NCBI RefSeq assembly: GCF_030815415.1
Contig: NZ_JAUSWW010000001.1
Span: 3,410,001-3,474,000 of the forward strand
Direction of reading: 5' to 3'
Length of the DNA stretch: 64,000 nt
From: Streptomyces canus
Lineage (GTDB): Bacteria; Actinomycetota; Actinomycetes; Streptomycetales; Streptomycetaceae
Each line of letters opens with the position of its first letter. Within the stretch, counting starts at the first letter, position 1. The notes below the pieces were generated by a model that ran no database searches, was not told the DNA's origin, and saw nothing but the letters and a program-made list of their open reading frames with translations. Positions 46,467 to 54,968 of this stretch are shown one piece after another. Made by a program: the position numbers and the translations under genes.

Positions 46467-48055
46467 CGGCCGGGAGGCATCCCCGGGTACCCCGGGTACA
46501 GGCCCGGCCCCGGGCCCGGCCCCCTGACGGCCTGCGCCCCTCCTCTCCCGTCCTCGTCGCCGTCCGTCATCCAGTCCTCGTCCTCGATGTCCTCGGCGCC
46601 CCGCACCCCCAGCAGCCGGCGGGTGAGCCGGTCTCCGTCGGACAGCAGCTCGTCGAGGGCCTCGCGGACGTCCCGCGCCTCGGTGCGGGCCGCTTCGCGC
46701 TCGGCGGCGATGAGCACGGACCGGCGTACCAGCTCCTTGGCGAAGGAGGCGGTCGTGCCCTCCGTGCGGGCCACGACCTCGTCCGCGATGTCCTGGCCGA
46801 GGCCCAGTCCGCTCCCGTACAGGCCGAGCAGGGCGGCGCGGCCCGCGGCGTCCGGGAGGGGGATCTCGACGGCGAGGTCGACCCGGCCGGGGCGCTGCAC
46901 GAGGGCGGGTTCGAGGAGGTCGGCGCGGTTGGTGGTGAGGAGGAAGGTCACGTCGGCGTCGTCGCCGAGGCCGTCCATCTCGTTCAGGACCTGGAAAAGC
47001 AGGGGCTGTTCGCCGCCGCCGTAGTCGCGGGCCTCGGCGATGAGGTCGCAGTCCTCCAGGACGACGAGGGCCGGCTGGAGCATCCGGGCCAGGGCGCAGG
47101 CCGGGCCGATGGCCCTGATGCTCTCGCCGGACAGGATCACCGCCGTGAACTGCGGGAGGTGGGAGAGGAGATAGCGGATCGTGTGCGTCTTGCCGGTGCC
47201 GGGCGGGCCGTACAGCAGCAGGCCCCGGCGCAGATGCTGACCCGCCGCGCGGAGCTGTTCGCGGCGCCGGGCCACGCCCACGACCTGACGCTCCACGCGG
47301 TCCAGGAGTCCGGCCGGCAGCACGATGTCGTCGCGGGTCAGGCCGGGGCGGCGGTGGAAGCGGAACGGTCCGAGGCCGTGACCGAACTCCGAGCCCTCGA
47401 AGGAGAGGACCTGTCCGCGGAAGACGTTGTGCTCGCGCAGGAGGGCGTCGATCTCGGCGAGGAAGCGGTCCCCGAACTCCTTGTCTCCGGCGAGGACTTC
47501 GAGCTCGACCTTGTTGCGTCCGTACTCGTCCTGCGGGCCGCGCAGGAGGACGGCGAACCGCTCCTCGCCTTCGGTGCCGAGGTAGAACCCGCAGGAGACG
47601 CAGGCCAGTTCCTCGTCCGGGGAGACGGGCAGGTGGGCGTAGTCGACGGCGCCGATCACGAACCGCTGGTGGCGGTCGGCTACTTCGAGGATGTCGCCGA
47701 GGGTGAGCTCGCCGTGGTGCTGGGAGCCGCGCATGCCGATCAGTTCATGCGTACGGCCGTCGGCGGCGAACCAGCGTTCCAGGGCGAGGTGGACGTTGGG
47801 CAGGTCGTAGGAGGCGTACGCGGCCTTCACCACCGGGCGGTCCGCCGGCGCCGAGCCCAGGTGGTCGCGGAGCCGCTTGGCGAGGTCGCGGCTGCCGTCG
47901 GCGTCGGTGCGGTTCGGGCGGGCGACCGCCATGAGGAACTCGTGGAACAGCTCGTTGACCCGGTCCAGCGACAGCGGCGAGGGCTCGCGGTCCTTCCCGT
48001 ACCTCGCCTCGTACTCGGCACTGCTGACGATCTCCACCCCACCGGGCTCCCCCAT
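46445..48055 (-). CDS. AAA-family ATPase
   Basis: A 536-residue protein. The N-terminal 220 residues are unassigned and contain a C-x2-C pair (ELACVSCGFYLG). The AAA module follows: Walker A GPPGTGKTHTIRYL, Walker B ALVVLEDCDLI, sensor-like TTNRADLLEPALVQRPGRVD with the arginine finger region, and a C-terminal helical lid. A Gly/Pro-rich tail ends the protein. This resembles stand-alone AAA remodelling ATPases seen across Streptomyces; the client is unknown. ATG at 48055 is preceded by GAGGCGGAC; an upstream extension lacks features. Convergent with and overlapping the aldo/keto reductase gene. Confidence 0.85.
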   Translation of the reverse strand: MGEPGGVEIVSSAEYEARYGKDREPSPLSLDRVNELFHEFLMAVARPNRTDADGSRDLAKRLRDHLGSAPADRPVVKAAYASYDLPNVHLALERWFAADGRTHELIGMRGSQHHGELTLGDILEVADRHQRFVIGAVDYAHLPVSPDEELACVSCGFYLGTEGEERFAVLLRGPQDEYGRNKVELEVLAGDKEFGDRFLAEIDALLREHNVFRGQVLSFEGSEFGHGLGPFRFHRRPGLTRDDIVLPAGLLDRVERQVVGVARRREQLRAAGQHLRRGLLLYGPPGTGKTHTIRYLLSHLPQFTAVILSGESIRAIGPACALARMLQPALVVLEDCDLIAEARDYGGGEQPLLFQVLNEMDGLGDDADVTFLLTTNRADLLEPALVQRPGRVDLAVEIPLPDAAGRAALLGLYGSGLGLGQDIADEVVARTEGTTASFAKELVRRSVLIAAEREAARTEARDVREALDELLSDGDRLTRRLLGVRGAEDIEDEDWMTDGDEDGRGGAQAVRGPGPGPGLYPGYPGMPPGRYEPPLR

Positions 48056-48178
48056 GTCCGCCTCCGCGTCGCTCTGCCCCAGGCCCCAGGGTTCTCCAGC
48101 GTGCGCCCCTGCGGGCCACGGGTCAAAGCATTTCGGGTAGTGGTCGCGAACAGACCGGAAAGGGACGGGAGGCGTCAC

Positions 48179-48808
48179 TCAGGTGGCGTCGAGCAGAGCC
48201 TGTTCCTCTTCGGTGACCCGGCTGAAGCAGGCGTCTTCGGTGACCATGACGGTGGACCGGCTCCAGGTCCGCAGGCTGCTGTGCCGGGCGTGAAGTGTCC
48301 AGCCCTGCTTCTTGTAGCCGGCCATGAAGTAGGTGCCGTTCTCCGTGAGCGGCGCTTCGGTGGACGGTGCGGACTTCTTCCAGGCCCGCTTCTCGAGGCC
48401 GGCCAGCACGACGTCGAGCTGCCGACGCGGGTCGGCCGAGTCGGTCGTGGGGGTCGCGGGGGTCGCGGGGGTCGCGGGGGTCGAGAACCCTGAGTCCTCG
48501 GTCGACCAGGAGACCACGCAAGGTGACAGCCGGGTGATGAGTGCGGCCAGCTTCCGTTCCTCCGCGGTGGTCGCCGGACTGGCGGCCCGGCCGCTCCGGG
48601 AGTACCCCGCCTCGGTCCTCCCCTCCGGCAGCCCGGCGGCCGCGCCGGCCGCTTCCAGGTCGCCCCGCACCCCTTCCTGCCCGAAGGACGCCGGGGCGGT
48701 CGCCGCGGTCACGGTGGCGGGTGCGCCGTCGCCGCCGCATCCGGTGACGAGAACCGCCCCTGCGGCGGCGGCCACTGTCCGTGCGGCCCTGATCGCGGTG
48801 GTACGCAT
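48179..48808 (-). CDS. uncharacterised lipoprotein
   Basis: A 209-residue protein with a lipoprotein signal peptide (Ala-rich core, lipobox LVTGC near residues 18-22). The mature part has no family that I recognise; a C-terminal region (NGTYFMAGYKKQGWTLHARH) could be a small beta domain. Near the middle there is an ATPATPATP run encoded by four 9-bp tandem units. GGAAGAG lies about 6 nt before the ATG at 48808. It precedes the AAA ATPase gene on the same strand by 123 bp, and they may be co-transcribed. Confidence 0.75.
   Translation of the reverse strand: MRTTAIRAARTVAAAAGAVLVTGCGGDGAPATVTAATAPASFGQEGVRGDLEAAGAAAGLPEGRTEAGYSRSGRAASPATTAEERKLAALITRLSPCVVSWSTEDSGFSTPATPATPATPTTDSADPRRQLDVVLAGLEKRAWKKSAPSTEAPLTENGTYFMAGYKKQGWTLHARHSSLRTWSRSTVMVTEDACFSRVTEEEQALLDAT
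48444..48479. repeat. 9-bp tandem repeat (four units)
   Basis: GTCGTGGGG is followed by three identical GTCGCGGGG units. The repeat is in frame within the lipoprotein gene and encodes Ala-Thr-Pro repeats on the minus strand, so copy-number change would alter length without a frameshift. Confidence 0.8.
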
Positions 48809-48902
48809 GCGCTCTTCCCGGTTGACGAATGGTCGGCTCCGGATCTTCGCACGACCCGTCACGACGTCTGCCGGGAGGCGTGACCGGGCCCCCATCCCCC
48901 GT

Positions 48903-49553
48903 TCAGCCGGCCTTCGGAAGCGTCCCGTCGAGGCGTGGTGCCGCCGCCTCCGTACGTCCCGTCAGCAGGAGCAGCAGTGCGGAGATCGGGCCGCGGATCT
49001 CCTCCCCCGCCCCACGCGTCCACTCGATGTCGGTGGCGACGAGGCGGGCCTTCGGCAGTGGCCAGGGGCGGGGCGGGAAGCGCATGGTCCACACCCGGTC
49101 GGCGCAGTCGCGGGCGGCGGCCGGGGGCATCTCGCGGTGCCGGCCGAGCGCGAGGGCGATGTCCTGGCCGTGGACGAGGAGGTCGATGAGGGGTTCGCGG
49201 GGCGAGGTGGTGGGGGCGAGGCGGCGGGAGCCGATGATGGAGCGCAGGTTGGCGACGATCTCGGCGACGGGCCGCCCCGCCTCGCGTACGGCCGAGTCGT
49301 GGATCATCCGGTTCCAGTCGCCGCGAGCGCGGACCATCTCCCGGACGACCTGCCCGTACGTGAATCGTGCCGCGACGGTGAGATGCGCGGCGACGTCCCG
49401 CACCCGCCAGTCCCCGCACCGCGTGCGCGTCTCCCACTCCTCGGGGCGCAGCCCCTCCAGGAGGTCGGCCAGGCTCGCGCGCTCCCGATCGACGATCTGC
49501 CAGAGCTCGTCGGTGTCCAGCGCGGCATCCGAGACAGCACCCACGGAAATCAC
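48903..49553 (-). CDS. maleylpyruvate isomerase/DinB-like mycothiol-dependent family protein
   Basis: A 216-residue protein of the TIGR03083/MDMPI family: N-terminal DinB-like four-helix bundle with the metal-site histidines expected from HLTVAARFTYGQ and LLVHGQDIALALGRH, and a short C-terminal domain with an RGPISALLLLLTGR segment shared by Streptomyces members. Members use mycothiol as a cofactor or substrate; the specific reaction is not known. The start is GTG at 49553; a second GTG three codons later is possible. Divergent from a MarR regulator, with paired MarR-like sites in the 82-bp gap. Confidence 0.85.
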   Translation of the reverse strand: MISVGAVSDAALDTDELWQIVDRERASLADLLEGLRPEEWETRTRCGDWRVRDVAAHLTVAARFTYGQVVREMVRARGDWNRMIHDSAVREAGRPVAEIVANLRSIIGSRRLAPTTSPREPLIDLLVHGQDIALALGRHREMPPAAARDCADRVWTMRFPPRPWPLPKARLVATDIEWTRGAGEEIRGPISALLLLLTGRTEAAAPRLDGTLPKAG

Positions 49554-49572
49554 CCACTCAAGTGGTAAGCTT

Positions 49573-49609
49573 CTCTGACCAAATTAGTCAGTGACTCTGA
49601 CCAATGTCA
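49573..49609. promoter_or_regulatory. paired MarR-like operator
   Basis: TGACCAAATTAGTCA (49576-49590) is an inverted repeat with TGAC/GTCA arms. CTCTGACCAA occurs twice (starting 49573 and 49595), 22 bp apart, or two helical turns, and the second copy runs into CCAATGTCA. It lies between the divergent mycothiol-type enzyme and MarR genes and just upstream of the MarR ribosome site. Confidence 0.6.
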
Positions 49610-49635
49610 AGCGATACGGACCGGAGGCGTCGACC

Positions 49636-50076
49636 ATGGTGCCGGAGAGCGAGCTCACCACGGGCGTGCTCCTGTTCCTCCCGTACCGGGCGCTGGAGAA
49701 CCGCGTCTTCGCCGCGCTGGCCGAGGCCGGCTTCGACGACTTCACGCCCGCCCAGGCCCGGGTCATGCAGCGCATCGGCCCCGAGGGCACGCGTCTGACG
49801 GAACTGGCCGAACAGGCCCAGATCACCAAGCAGACCGCCGGCTTCCTGGTCGACCAGCTGGAGAAGGCGGGCTATGTGACACGGGTCCCGGACCCGACGG
49901 ACCGACGCGCCCGCCTGGTCCGCGGCGCCGCGAAGGCCTGGGCGGCCAAGGAGGTCGCCGACGCGGTGGTCACCGAGGTCGAGAAGGAGTGGGAGGAGCA
50001 CCTGGGCAGGCGGCGGATGAAACAGTTGCGCGAGGCCCTGACGCTGCTGCGGGAGATCACGGACCCCTGGGCCTAG
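49636..50076 (+). CDS. MarR-family transcriptional regulator
   Basis: A 146-residue MarR-type winged-helix repressor. The recognition segment RLTELAEQAQITKQTAGFLVDQLEKAGYV and the wing with RVPDPTDRRARLV are typical; the flanking helices form the dimer. ATG at 49636 has GGAGG at an 8-nt spacing, so it is preferred over an in-frame GTG at 49591 inside the operator. It probably represses itself and the divergent mycothiol-type enzyme through the repeats at 49573-49609. The ligand is unknown. Its TAG overlaps the convergent membrane-protein gene's TAG. Confidence 0.92.
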   Translation: MVPESELTTGVLLFLPYRALENRVFAALAEAGFDDFTPAQARVMQRIGPEGTRLTELAEQAQITKQTAGFLVDQLEKAGYVTRVPDPTDRRARLVRGAAKAWAAKEVADAVVTEVEKEWEEHLGRRRMKQLREALTLLREITDPWA

Positions 50077-50843
50077 GCCGGGGCTCCCGCTTTCGCCGCC
50101 TCCTCGACCTCCAACAGCGAGGCAGTGCGCCGTTCCGCCTCGAAGGCGCGGTGGCCGCCGCGCAGGCCGAACAGGCGCTTGGCCAGGAGGATGTAGACCA
50201 CGGCGAGGATGTTGAGGACCAGCGTGGCGATCTTCAACCAGCTGATGTGCTCGGTGAGTTCGTAGATCTCCAGAGGGAGGAACGCGGCCGTGGCGACGAC
50301 CGTCAGATACTCCGCCCAGCGCTTGGCGTACCAGAGGCCGACCGCCTCGACGAGTTCGATCACGGCGTAGGCCAGAAGCAGCACCGCCACCAGGAGCAGG
50401 GTGTTGTGGCGGTAGCCGAAGGTCTTCTGGATGGTGCCCACGACCGGTGAGTGGTCGAGGTCGTAGTGGAAGTGTCTGAACACCGGGCGGAAGACGTCCA
50501 GATACTCGTCGAAGAGGCTGCGCACCGCGTCCTGACTGTTGCTGAACTTCCAGACCGCCAGCGCCACCAGCACGATGAACACCCCGCGCACCGCCCGCTC
50601 GACGGCGAGGAAGCGCAGGATGAACAGGTCGCGCAGGACCTTGCCGCGCGGCACCAGCGGGGCTTCGGAGGCCGGCCCGGAACCGTGCGGCTCCCCCAGT
50701 GCGAAGTCGCCGCAGCGCAGACAGCGCCAGACCTCCCCGAGGGCGGTCTCGGCGTGCAGGCTCGCCCGCAGCCGGGGGTCGTCCGGCGCGTACGTCACAT
50801 GTCCGCGCCGCGCGCACGTCCGCCGGTCCCAGTCGATCGCCAT
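50073..50843 (-). CDS. DUF2127-like membrane protein with N-terminal Cys pair
   Basis: A 256-residue protein. About 60 cytoplasmic N-terminal residues include a CLRCG motif that resembles one half of a zinc ribbon, together with CARRGH earlier. Four hydrophobic helices follow (around 90-110, 155-180, 190-210 and 220-245), in the DUF2127 pattern LLLVAVLLLAYAVIELVEAVGLW. Function is not established for the family. ATG at 50843 follows GGAGG at 8 nt, so it is chosen over the in-frame GTG five codons upstream. Monocistronic, convergent with the MarR gene. Confidence 0.8.
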   Translation of the reverse strand: MAIDWDRRTCARRGHVTYAPDDPRLRASLHAETALGEVWRCLRCGDFALGEPHGSGPASEAPLVPRGKVLRDLFILRFLAVERAVRGVFIVLVALAVWKFSNSQDAVRSLFDEYLDVFRPVFRHFHYDLDHSPVVGTIQKTFGYRHNTLLLVAVLLLAYAVIELVEAVGLWYAKRWAEYLTVVATAAFLPLEIYELTEHISWLKIATLVLNILAVVYILLAKRLFGLRGGHRAFEAERRTASLLEVEEAAKAGAPA

Positions 50844-50923
50844 CCCCCGTGCCTCCACCGACGTGCCGCGCCTGTACTGGACAGACGCGGCACGCTACCG
50901 GGAGGGGGTAAGAGTTCGGTGAG

Positions 50924-52597
50924 TCAGCGGCTGCCGGCCAACTCCTTCTCCTCCGCGGCCGCCTCGACGGGATCCGCCGCCTTCTTCCGCCCCGGCAGCA
51001 GCACCGCGACCAGCACCGTGCCGACGCCCAGGACCACGGCTCCGATCAGGCTGGTGTGGGCGACCGCGTCGGAGAAGGAGGAGCCGACCGCTTCGGCCAT
51101 CTGCTTTGCCCCGGCGGCGAGTTGATCGGCCTGCGCCTTCAACTGGGCGGCCTGCTGGGGGTCCGTCGCCTTCGCGGCCTGTCCGGCGACCTGCCGGGCC
51201 TGCTCCCCGATGCCCTGCGCGACGGCGTACCCGGCACCGACCGAGTCCTGCGCGATGTCGAGCGTGGCCGCCGGGAGCTTGCTGCCGCCGGTGGCATCGG
51301 CGAGGTGGCCGGAGTACGACGTCGCCAGCAGCGAGCCGAGGATCGCGATGCCGAGCGAGCCGCCGAGCTCGATCGAGGTGTCGTTCACCGCGCCGCCGAC
51401 GCCCAGTTCGGACTCCGGGAACGCCCCCATGATCGCGTCCGTGGCGGGCGAGAGGGCGAGGCCGATCGCCAGACCGAGGACGGCGAGCGGGGCGACGAAA
51501 TCGCCGTACGACGAACCCGCGTCCACCTGGGTCAGCAGCGCGAGCGCCGCGGTGCCGCCCACCATGCCCGCGGTGACCGTCCACTTCATGCCGACCCGCG
51601 GGGTGAGGAAGCCGGTCAGGGCCGAGCCGACGAAGACGGCGCCGGCGAGCGGCAGCATGCGCAGGCCGGTCTCCAGGGCGCTGTAGCCGAGGACGAACTG
51701 GAGGTGCTGGGTGAGGTAGTAGAAGGCGCCGAAGACGGCGAGGAAGAACAGGGCGACGGCGAGGTTGGAGCCGGCGAAACCGCGGTCGGTGAAGCGGCGG
51801 ACGTCGACGACGGGGCGCGGGTGACGCAGCTCCCACAGGACGAAGGCCAGCAGTCCGGCGGCCGCGACGACGGCGGCGCCGATCGCCTTCGCACCCCATC
51901 CGAAGTGCGGGCCCTCGATGATCATGTAGACCAGCGAGCCGATCCACACCACCGACAGCAGTCCGCCGACGTAGTCGATCCGGCCCTTGTCCCTGGCCTT
52001 GGACGGCGGGACGAGGACCAGGGCGCCGACGATCGCGAGCGCGGCGACGGGAACGTTGATGAGGAACGTCGAGGTCCAGTCGTGGTTCTCCAGGAGCGCG
52101 CCCGCGACCAGCGGACCGGCCGCTATCGCCACGCCCGACGTGGCGGTCCACACGGTGATCGCCTTGGCCCGCTCGGCGCGCGGGAAGGTCGAGGCGAGCA
52201 GGGACAGCGTCGCCGGCATGATCATCGCGGCGCCGGTGCCCATCACGGCACGTGCCGCGATGACCGTCGTAGAGCTGTCGGCGAGGTACCCGAAGACGGA
52301 CCCGCCGCCGAACACGACCAGGCCGAGCAGCAGGGCGCCGCGGCGGCTGTACTTGTCGCCGATCGCGCCGAGCAGCAGCATCAGCGCGGCGTACGGGACG
52401 GTGTAGCCGTCGATGACCCACTGGAGATCGGCGCTGGACAGACCGAGGTCCTCGGTCATGGCGGGCGCGGCGACCGTGAGGGCGGTGTTCGCCATCACGA
52501 TGATCAGCAGGCTCAGACAGAGGACGAGGAGCGCCCACCAACGCCGGGCGTAGGGGCGGTCCATCCTCTCGACCGGTTCGGTCATGACGAGTCGCAT
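50924..52597 (-). CDS. MFS drug exporter, DHA2 (EmrB/QacA) family
   Basis: A 557-residue transporter with 14 predicted helices. Motif A appears as LLGAIGDKYSRRGALLLG, motif C as SGVAIAAGPLVAGALL, and helix 1 has the D/N-rich ALTVAAPAMTEDLG segment of the family. A long, partly hydrophilic loop near residues 440-510 (Ala/Gln-rich) precedes the last helix. It exports drugs or metabolites by proton antiport. ATG at 52597 or 52585 can start it; neither has a strong ribosome site. It is divergent from a TetR repressor with three operator copies between them, a classic drug-inducible efflux pair. Confidence 0.94.
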   Translation of the reverse strand: MRLVMTEPVERMDRPYARRWWALLVLCLSLLIIVMANTALTVAAPAMTEDLGLSSADLQWVIDGYTVPYAALMLLLGAIGDKYSRRGALLLGLVVFGGGSVFGYLADSSTTVIAARAVMGTGAAMIMPATLSLLASTFPRAERAKAITVWTATSGVAIAAGPLVAGALLENHDWTSTFLINVPVAALAIVGALVLVPPSKARDKGRIDYVGGLLSVVWIGSLVYMIIEGPHFGWGAKAIGAAVVAAAGLLAFVLWELRHPRPVVDVRRFTDRGFAGSNLAVALFFLAVFGAFYYLTQHLQFVLGYSALETGLRMLPLAGAVFVGSALTGFLTPRVGMKWTVTAGMVGGTAALALLTQVDAGSSYGDFVAPLAVLGLAIGLALSPATDAIMGAFPESELGVGGAVNDTSIELGGSLGIAILGSLLATSYSGHLADATGGSKLPAATLDIAQDSVGAGYAVAQGIGEQARQVAGQAAKATDPQQAAQLKAQADQLAAGAKQMAEAVGSSFSDAVAHTSLIGAVVLGVGTVLVAVLLPGRKKAADPVEAAAEEKELAGSR

Positions 52598-52637
52598 GGC
52601 AGGGGTGGCCTTCCTCAGCGGACTTGCTTTCCACGGG

Positions 52638-52701
52638 TTGCACAGCGCTGTGCATTTGCACAACACTGTGCAATGTACGCTCACTGCACAGCACTGTGCA
52701 A
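52638..52701. promoter_or_regulatory. triple TetR operator
   Basis: Three 16-bp sites with the pattern TGCACA-N4-TGTGCA lie at 52639-52654 (perfect palindrome, centre GCGC), 52657-52672 (centre ACAC) and 52685-52700 (centre GCAC). They fill the gap between the divergent exporter and TetR genes. The centres are 18 and 28 bp apart. Confidence 0.85.
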
Positions 52702-52722
52702 GTCGATGAGGAAAGAGGCACA

Positions 52723-53340
52723 ATGGCGTCCATGACCACGGGTAACACCAGCCGCGCCGACGCCAACCGCCGCCGCATCCTCGACGTGGCGCTCGCCGAG
52801 CTGCTGCGCGATCCGGACGCGTCCATGGACCAGATCGCGCGCGCCGCGGGAGTCGTACGGCGGACCGTGTACGGGCACTTCCCCAGCCGTGAGGCGCTGG
52901 TGAGCACGCTCGTCGACGGAGCCGTGGAAGCGGTGGCGGCCGCCGACGAGGCGGGCCGCAAGGACGTCGAGGACCCGGCACAGGCGCTGGCCGCCTCCAC
53001 CCTGGCGGTCTGGGAGGTCGCCGACCGCTATCGCATCCTGGTCGCGCTGGCCCAGCGCAGCGTGACGATGCAGGGCATCCGGGAACGTCTGGCGCCGGTG
53101 CGCGAGTCCAGCGAGGAGCTGCTGCGGCGCGGCCTGGAAGCGGGCGTCTTCGTCTCGCCACTGCCCGTGCCTGCCCTGGCGTACGTGCACGAGCAGCTGG
53201 TGTTCGCGGTGATGGAGGCGGTGAACGACGGCCTCCTGGCACCCGAAGAGGCGGGCCGCTCCGCCGCGGTCACCGTACTGACCGCGGCGGGCGTACCCGC
53301 CTCTCGTGCCACCGAACTGGTGGCGAAGCTGAGCGATTGA
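52723..53340 (+). CDS. TetR-family transcriptional repressor
   Basis: A 205-residue TetR protein. The N-terminal DNA-binding domain (about 15-65) reads ANRRRILDVALAELLRDPDA, then IARAAGVVRRTVYGHFPSRE; the rest is a helical ligand-binding and dimer domain of usual length. ATG at 52723 has GAAAGAGG about 5 nt upstream; the longer frame runs through the operators and is rejected. It very likely represses itself and the divergent exporter through the three TGCACA-N4-TGTGCA sites. Inducer unknown, probably a substrate of the pump. Followed by a hairpin terminator. Confidence 0.95.
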   Translation: MASMTTGNTSRADANRRRILDVALAELLRDPDASMDQIARAAGVVRRTVYGHFPSREALVSTLVDGAVEAVAAADEAGRKDVEDPAQALAASTLAVWEVADRYRILVALAQRSVTMQGIRERLAPVRESSEELLRRGLEAGVFVSPLPVPALAYVHEQLVFAVMEAVNDGLLAPEEAGRSAAVTVLTAAGVPASRATELVAKLSD

Positions 53341-53360
53341 GTTGTACTGCCAGTCGTGGC

Positions 53361-53400
53361 CCGGGCGGCTGAGCGACGGGGGAGCTTCTCAGCCGCCCGG
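53361..53400. terminator. bidirectional terminator between tetR and dctA
   Basis: CCGGGCGGCTGAG and CTCAGCCGCCCGG form a perfect 13-bp stem with a 14-nt loop between the convergent tetR and dctA genes. There is no U tract on either side. Confidence 0.75.
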
Positions 53401-53433
53401 AGTCTGTTGCCCTCGCGGGCTGGGCCCCGAGCT

Positions 53434-54816
53434 CTAGGCCTTCGCCAGCTCCTTCTCGCCGCCCTGCTCCGGCACATCCGCGACAGCGGTCTCGTGGCCG
53501 TCGTCGAGGAGGGTCTTCTCGTCGAACGGGAGGTGACCGGCGAGGACCTGGTCGACGCGCTCGCGGTCGATCTCCTTGGTCCAGGTACCGATCAGGACCG
53601 TGGCGACGGCGTTGCCCGCGAAGTTGGTGAGGGCGCGGGCCTCGCTCATGAAGCGGTCGATGCCGACGATGAGGCCGATGCCGTCCACCAGGGCCGGCTT
53701 GTGCGACTGCAGACCACCGGCCAGCGTGGCCAGACCCGCACCGGTGACACCGGCGGCGCCCTTCGAGGCGACGAACAGGAAGAGCAGCAGCGGGATCTGC
53801 TCACCGATCGACATCGGCGTACCCATGGCGTCGGCGATGAACAGCGAGGCCATGGTCATGTAGATCATGGTGCCGTCGAGGTTGAAGGAGTAGCCGGTCG
53901 GGACGGTGATGCCGACGACGGGCTTGCTGATGCCCAGGTGCTCCATCTTCGCGATGAGCCGCGGCAGCGCGGACTCGGAGGAGGAGGTCGACAGGATCAG
54001 CAGGAACTCACGGCCGAGGTACTTGAAGAGCGTGAGGATGTTGAGGCCCGCGATCACCCGCAGCAGCGTGCCGAGCACGATGAAGACGAACAGGATGCAG
54101 GTCGTGTAGAAGCCCAGCATCAGCAGGGCGAGGTCCTTCAGCGCGTCCACGCCGGCGGAGCCCACGACGGCGGCCATGGCACCGAAGGCACCGATCGGAG
54201 CGGCCCACATGATCATGGCGAGGATGCGGAAGACGAGCCGCTGGATGTGCTCGACACCGCGCAGGACCGGCGCCCCGGCCGGACCCATGGCCTGCAGCGC
54301 GAACCCGGCGAGCAGGGCGATGAGCAGCGTCTGCAGGACCTCGCCCTGGGTGAACGCGGAGATCATCGTGGTCGGGATGATGCCGAGCAGGAACTCGGTG
54401 GTGTCCTTGGCCTCCGCGTCGACCTGTGCGTGACCGGCGTCCTTGACCGCGTCGGTCACCGCGAGGCCGGTGCCCGGGTCCAGGATGTTGCCGACGACGA
54501 GGCCGATGCCCAGCGCGACCATCGACATGATCGTGAAGTAGAGCAGCGCGATACCGCCGACGGCACCGACCTTGGCGGCCTTCCGTACCGAACCGATGCC
54601 CAGCACGATCGTGCAGAAGATGATCGGCGAGATCATCATCTTGATCAGGTTCACGAAGCCCGTACCGATGGGCTTCAGCTCGACGGCGAAGTCGGGCGCG
54701 ACCATGCCGACAAGAATGCCGATGGCGACCGCGACGATCACCGCGATGTACAGATAATGGGTGCGGTCCCGCTTGGCGGGCGCGGCAGATGCGGTTTCGG
54801 GGGTGCTGGCGGCCAC
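53434..54816 (-). CDS. dctA: C4-dicarboxylate:cation symporter DctA
   Basis: A 460-residue DAACS/SLC1-type symporter. Family motifs are all present: re-entrant loop STSSSESALPRLIAKM, helix 7 GYSFNLDGTMIYMTMASLFIA, and helix 8 FMSEARALTNFAGNAVATVLI with the substrate-binding Arg and Asn. It imports succinate, fumarate and malate with cations. An acidic C-terminal tail extends about 30 residues. AAAGGAGGGCAGCC precedes the GTG start, a strong ribosome site. It is divergent from a CitA/CitB-type two-component system, which is the usual regulator of such transporters, so induction by external dicarboxylates is expected (inference from context). Confidence 0.95.
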   Translation of the reverse strand: MAASTPETASAAPAKRDRTHYLYIAVIVAVAIGILVGMVAPDFAVELKPIGTGFVNLIKMMISPIIFCTIVLGIGSVRKAAKVGAVGGIALLYFTIMSMVALGIGLVVGNILDPGTGLAVTDAVKDAGHAQVDAEAKDTTEFLLGIIPTTMISAFTQGEVLQTLLIALLAGFALQAMGPAGAPVLRGVEHIQRLVFRILAMIMWAAPIGAFGAMAAVVGSAGVDALKDLALLMLGFYTTCILFVFIVLGTLLRVIAGLNILTLFKYLGREFLLILSTSSSESALPRLIAKMEHLGISKPVVGITVPTGYSFNLDGTMIYMTMASLFIADAMGTPMSIGEQIPLLLFLFVASKGAAGVTGAGLATLAGGLQSHKPALVDGIGLIVGIDRFMSEARALTNFAGNAVATVLIGTWTKEIDRERVDQVLAGHLPFDEKTLLDDGHETAVADVPEQGGEKELAKA

Positions 54817-54899
54817 GGCTGCCCTCCTTTGACGTCTTCGTCGGTTGTCACCGGCGTGCGGCTCACGTCCGGGCTTTAGAGGAATGCCGTGACTATCTC

Positions 54900-54950
54900 C
54901 CGCCCTGTGAGGGCGGTCACCCTTCCGTTCATTTAGTTCACACTTACTGT
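54900..54950. promoter_or_regulatory. divergent dctA/kinase control region
   Basis: CCGCCCT-GTG-AGGGCGG (54900-54916) is a perfect 7-bp inverted repeat. It is followed by an AT-richer stretch (CATTTAGTTCACACTTACTGT, about 54929-54950) like those bound by CitB/DcuR-type regulators. Both lie between dctA and the sensor kinase gene. Confidence 0.4.
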
Positions 54951-54968
54951 CGGAGGCACACTGACGAC

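Noticed and set aside
52624..52722. Upstream extension of the TetR protein
   Set aside because: The DNA is made of the three operator palindromes, and a ribosome site directly precedes the ATG at 52723.
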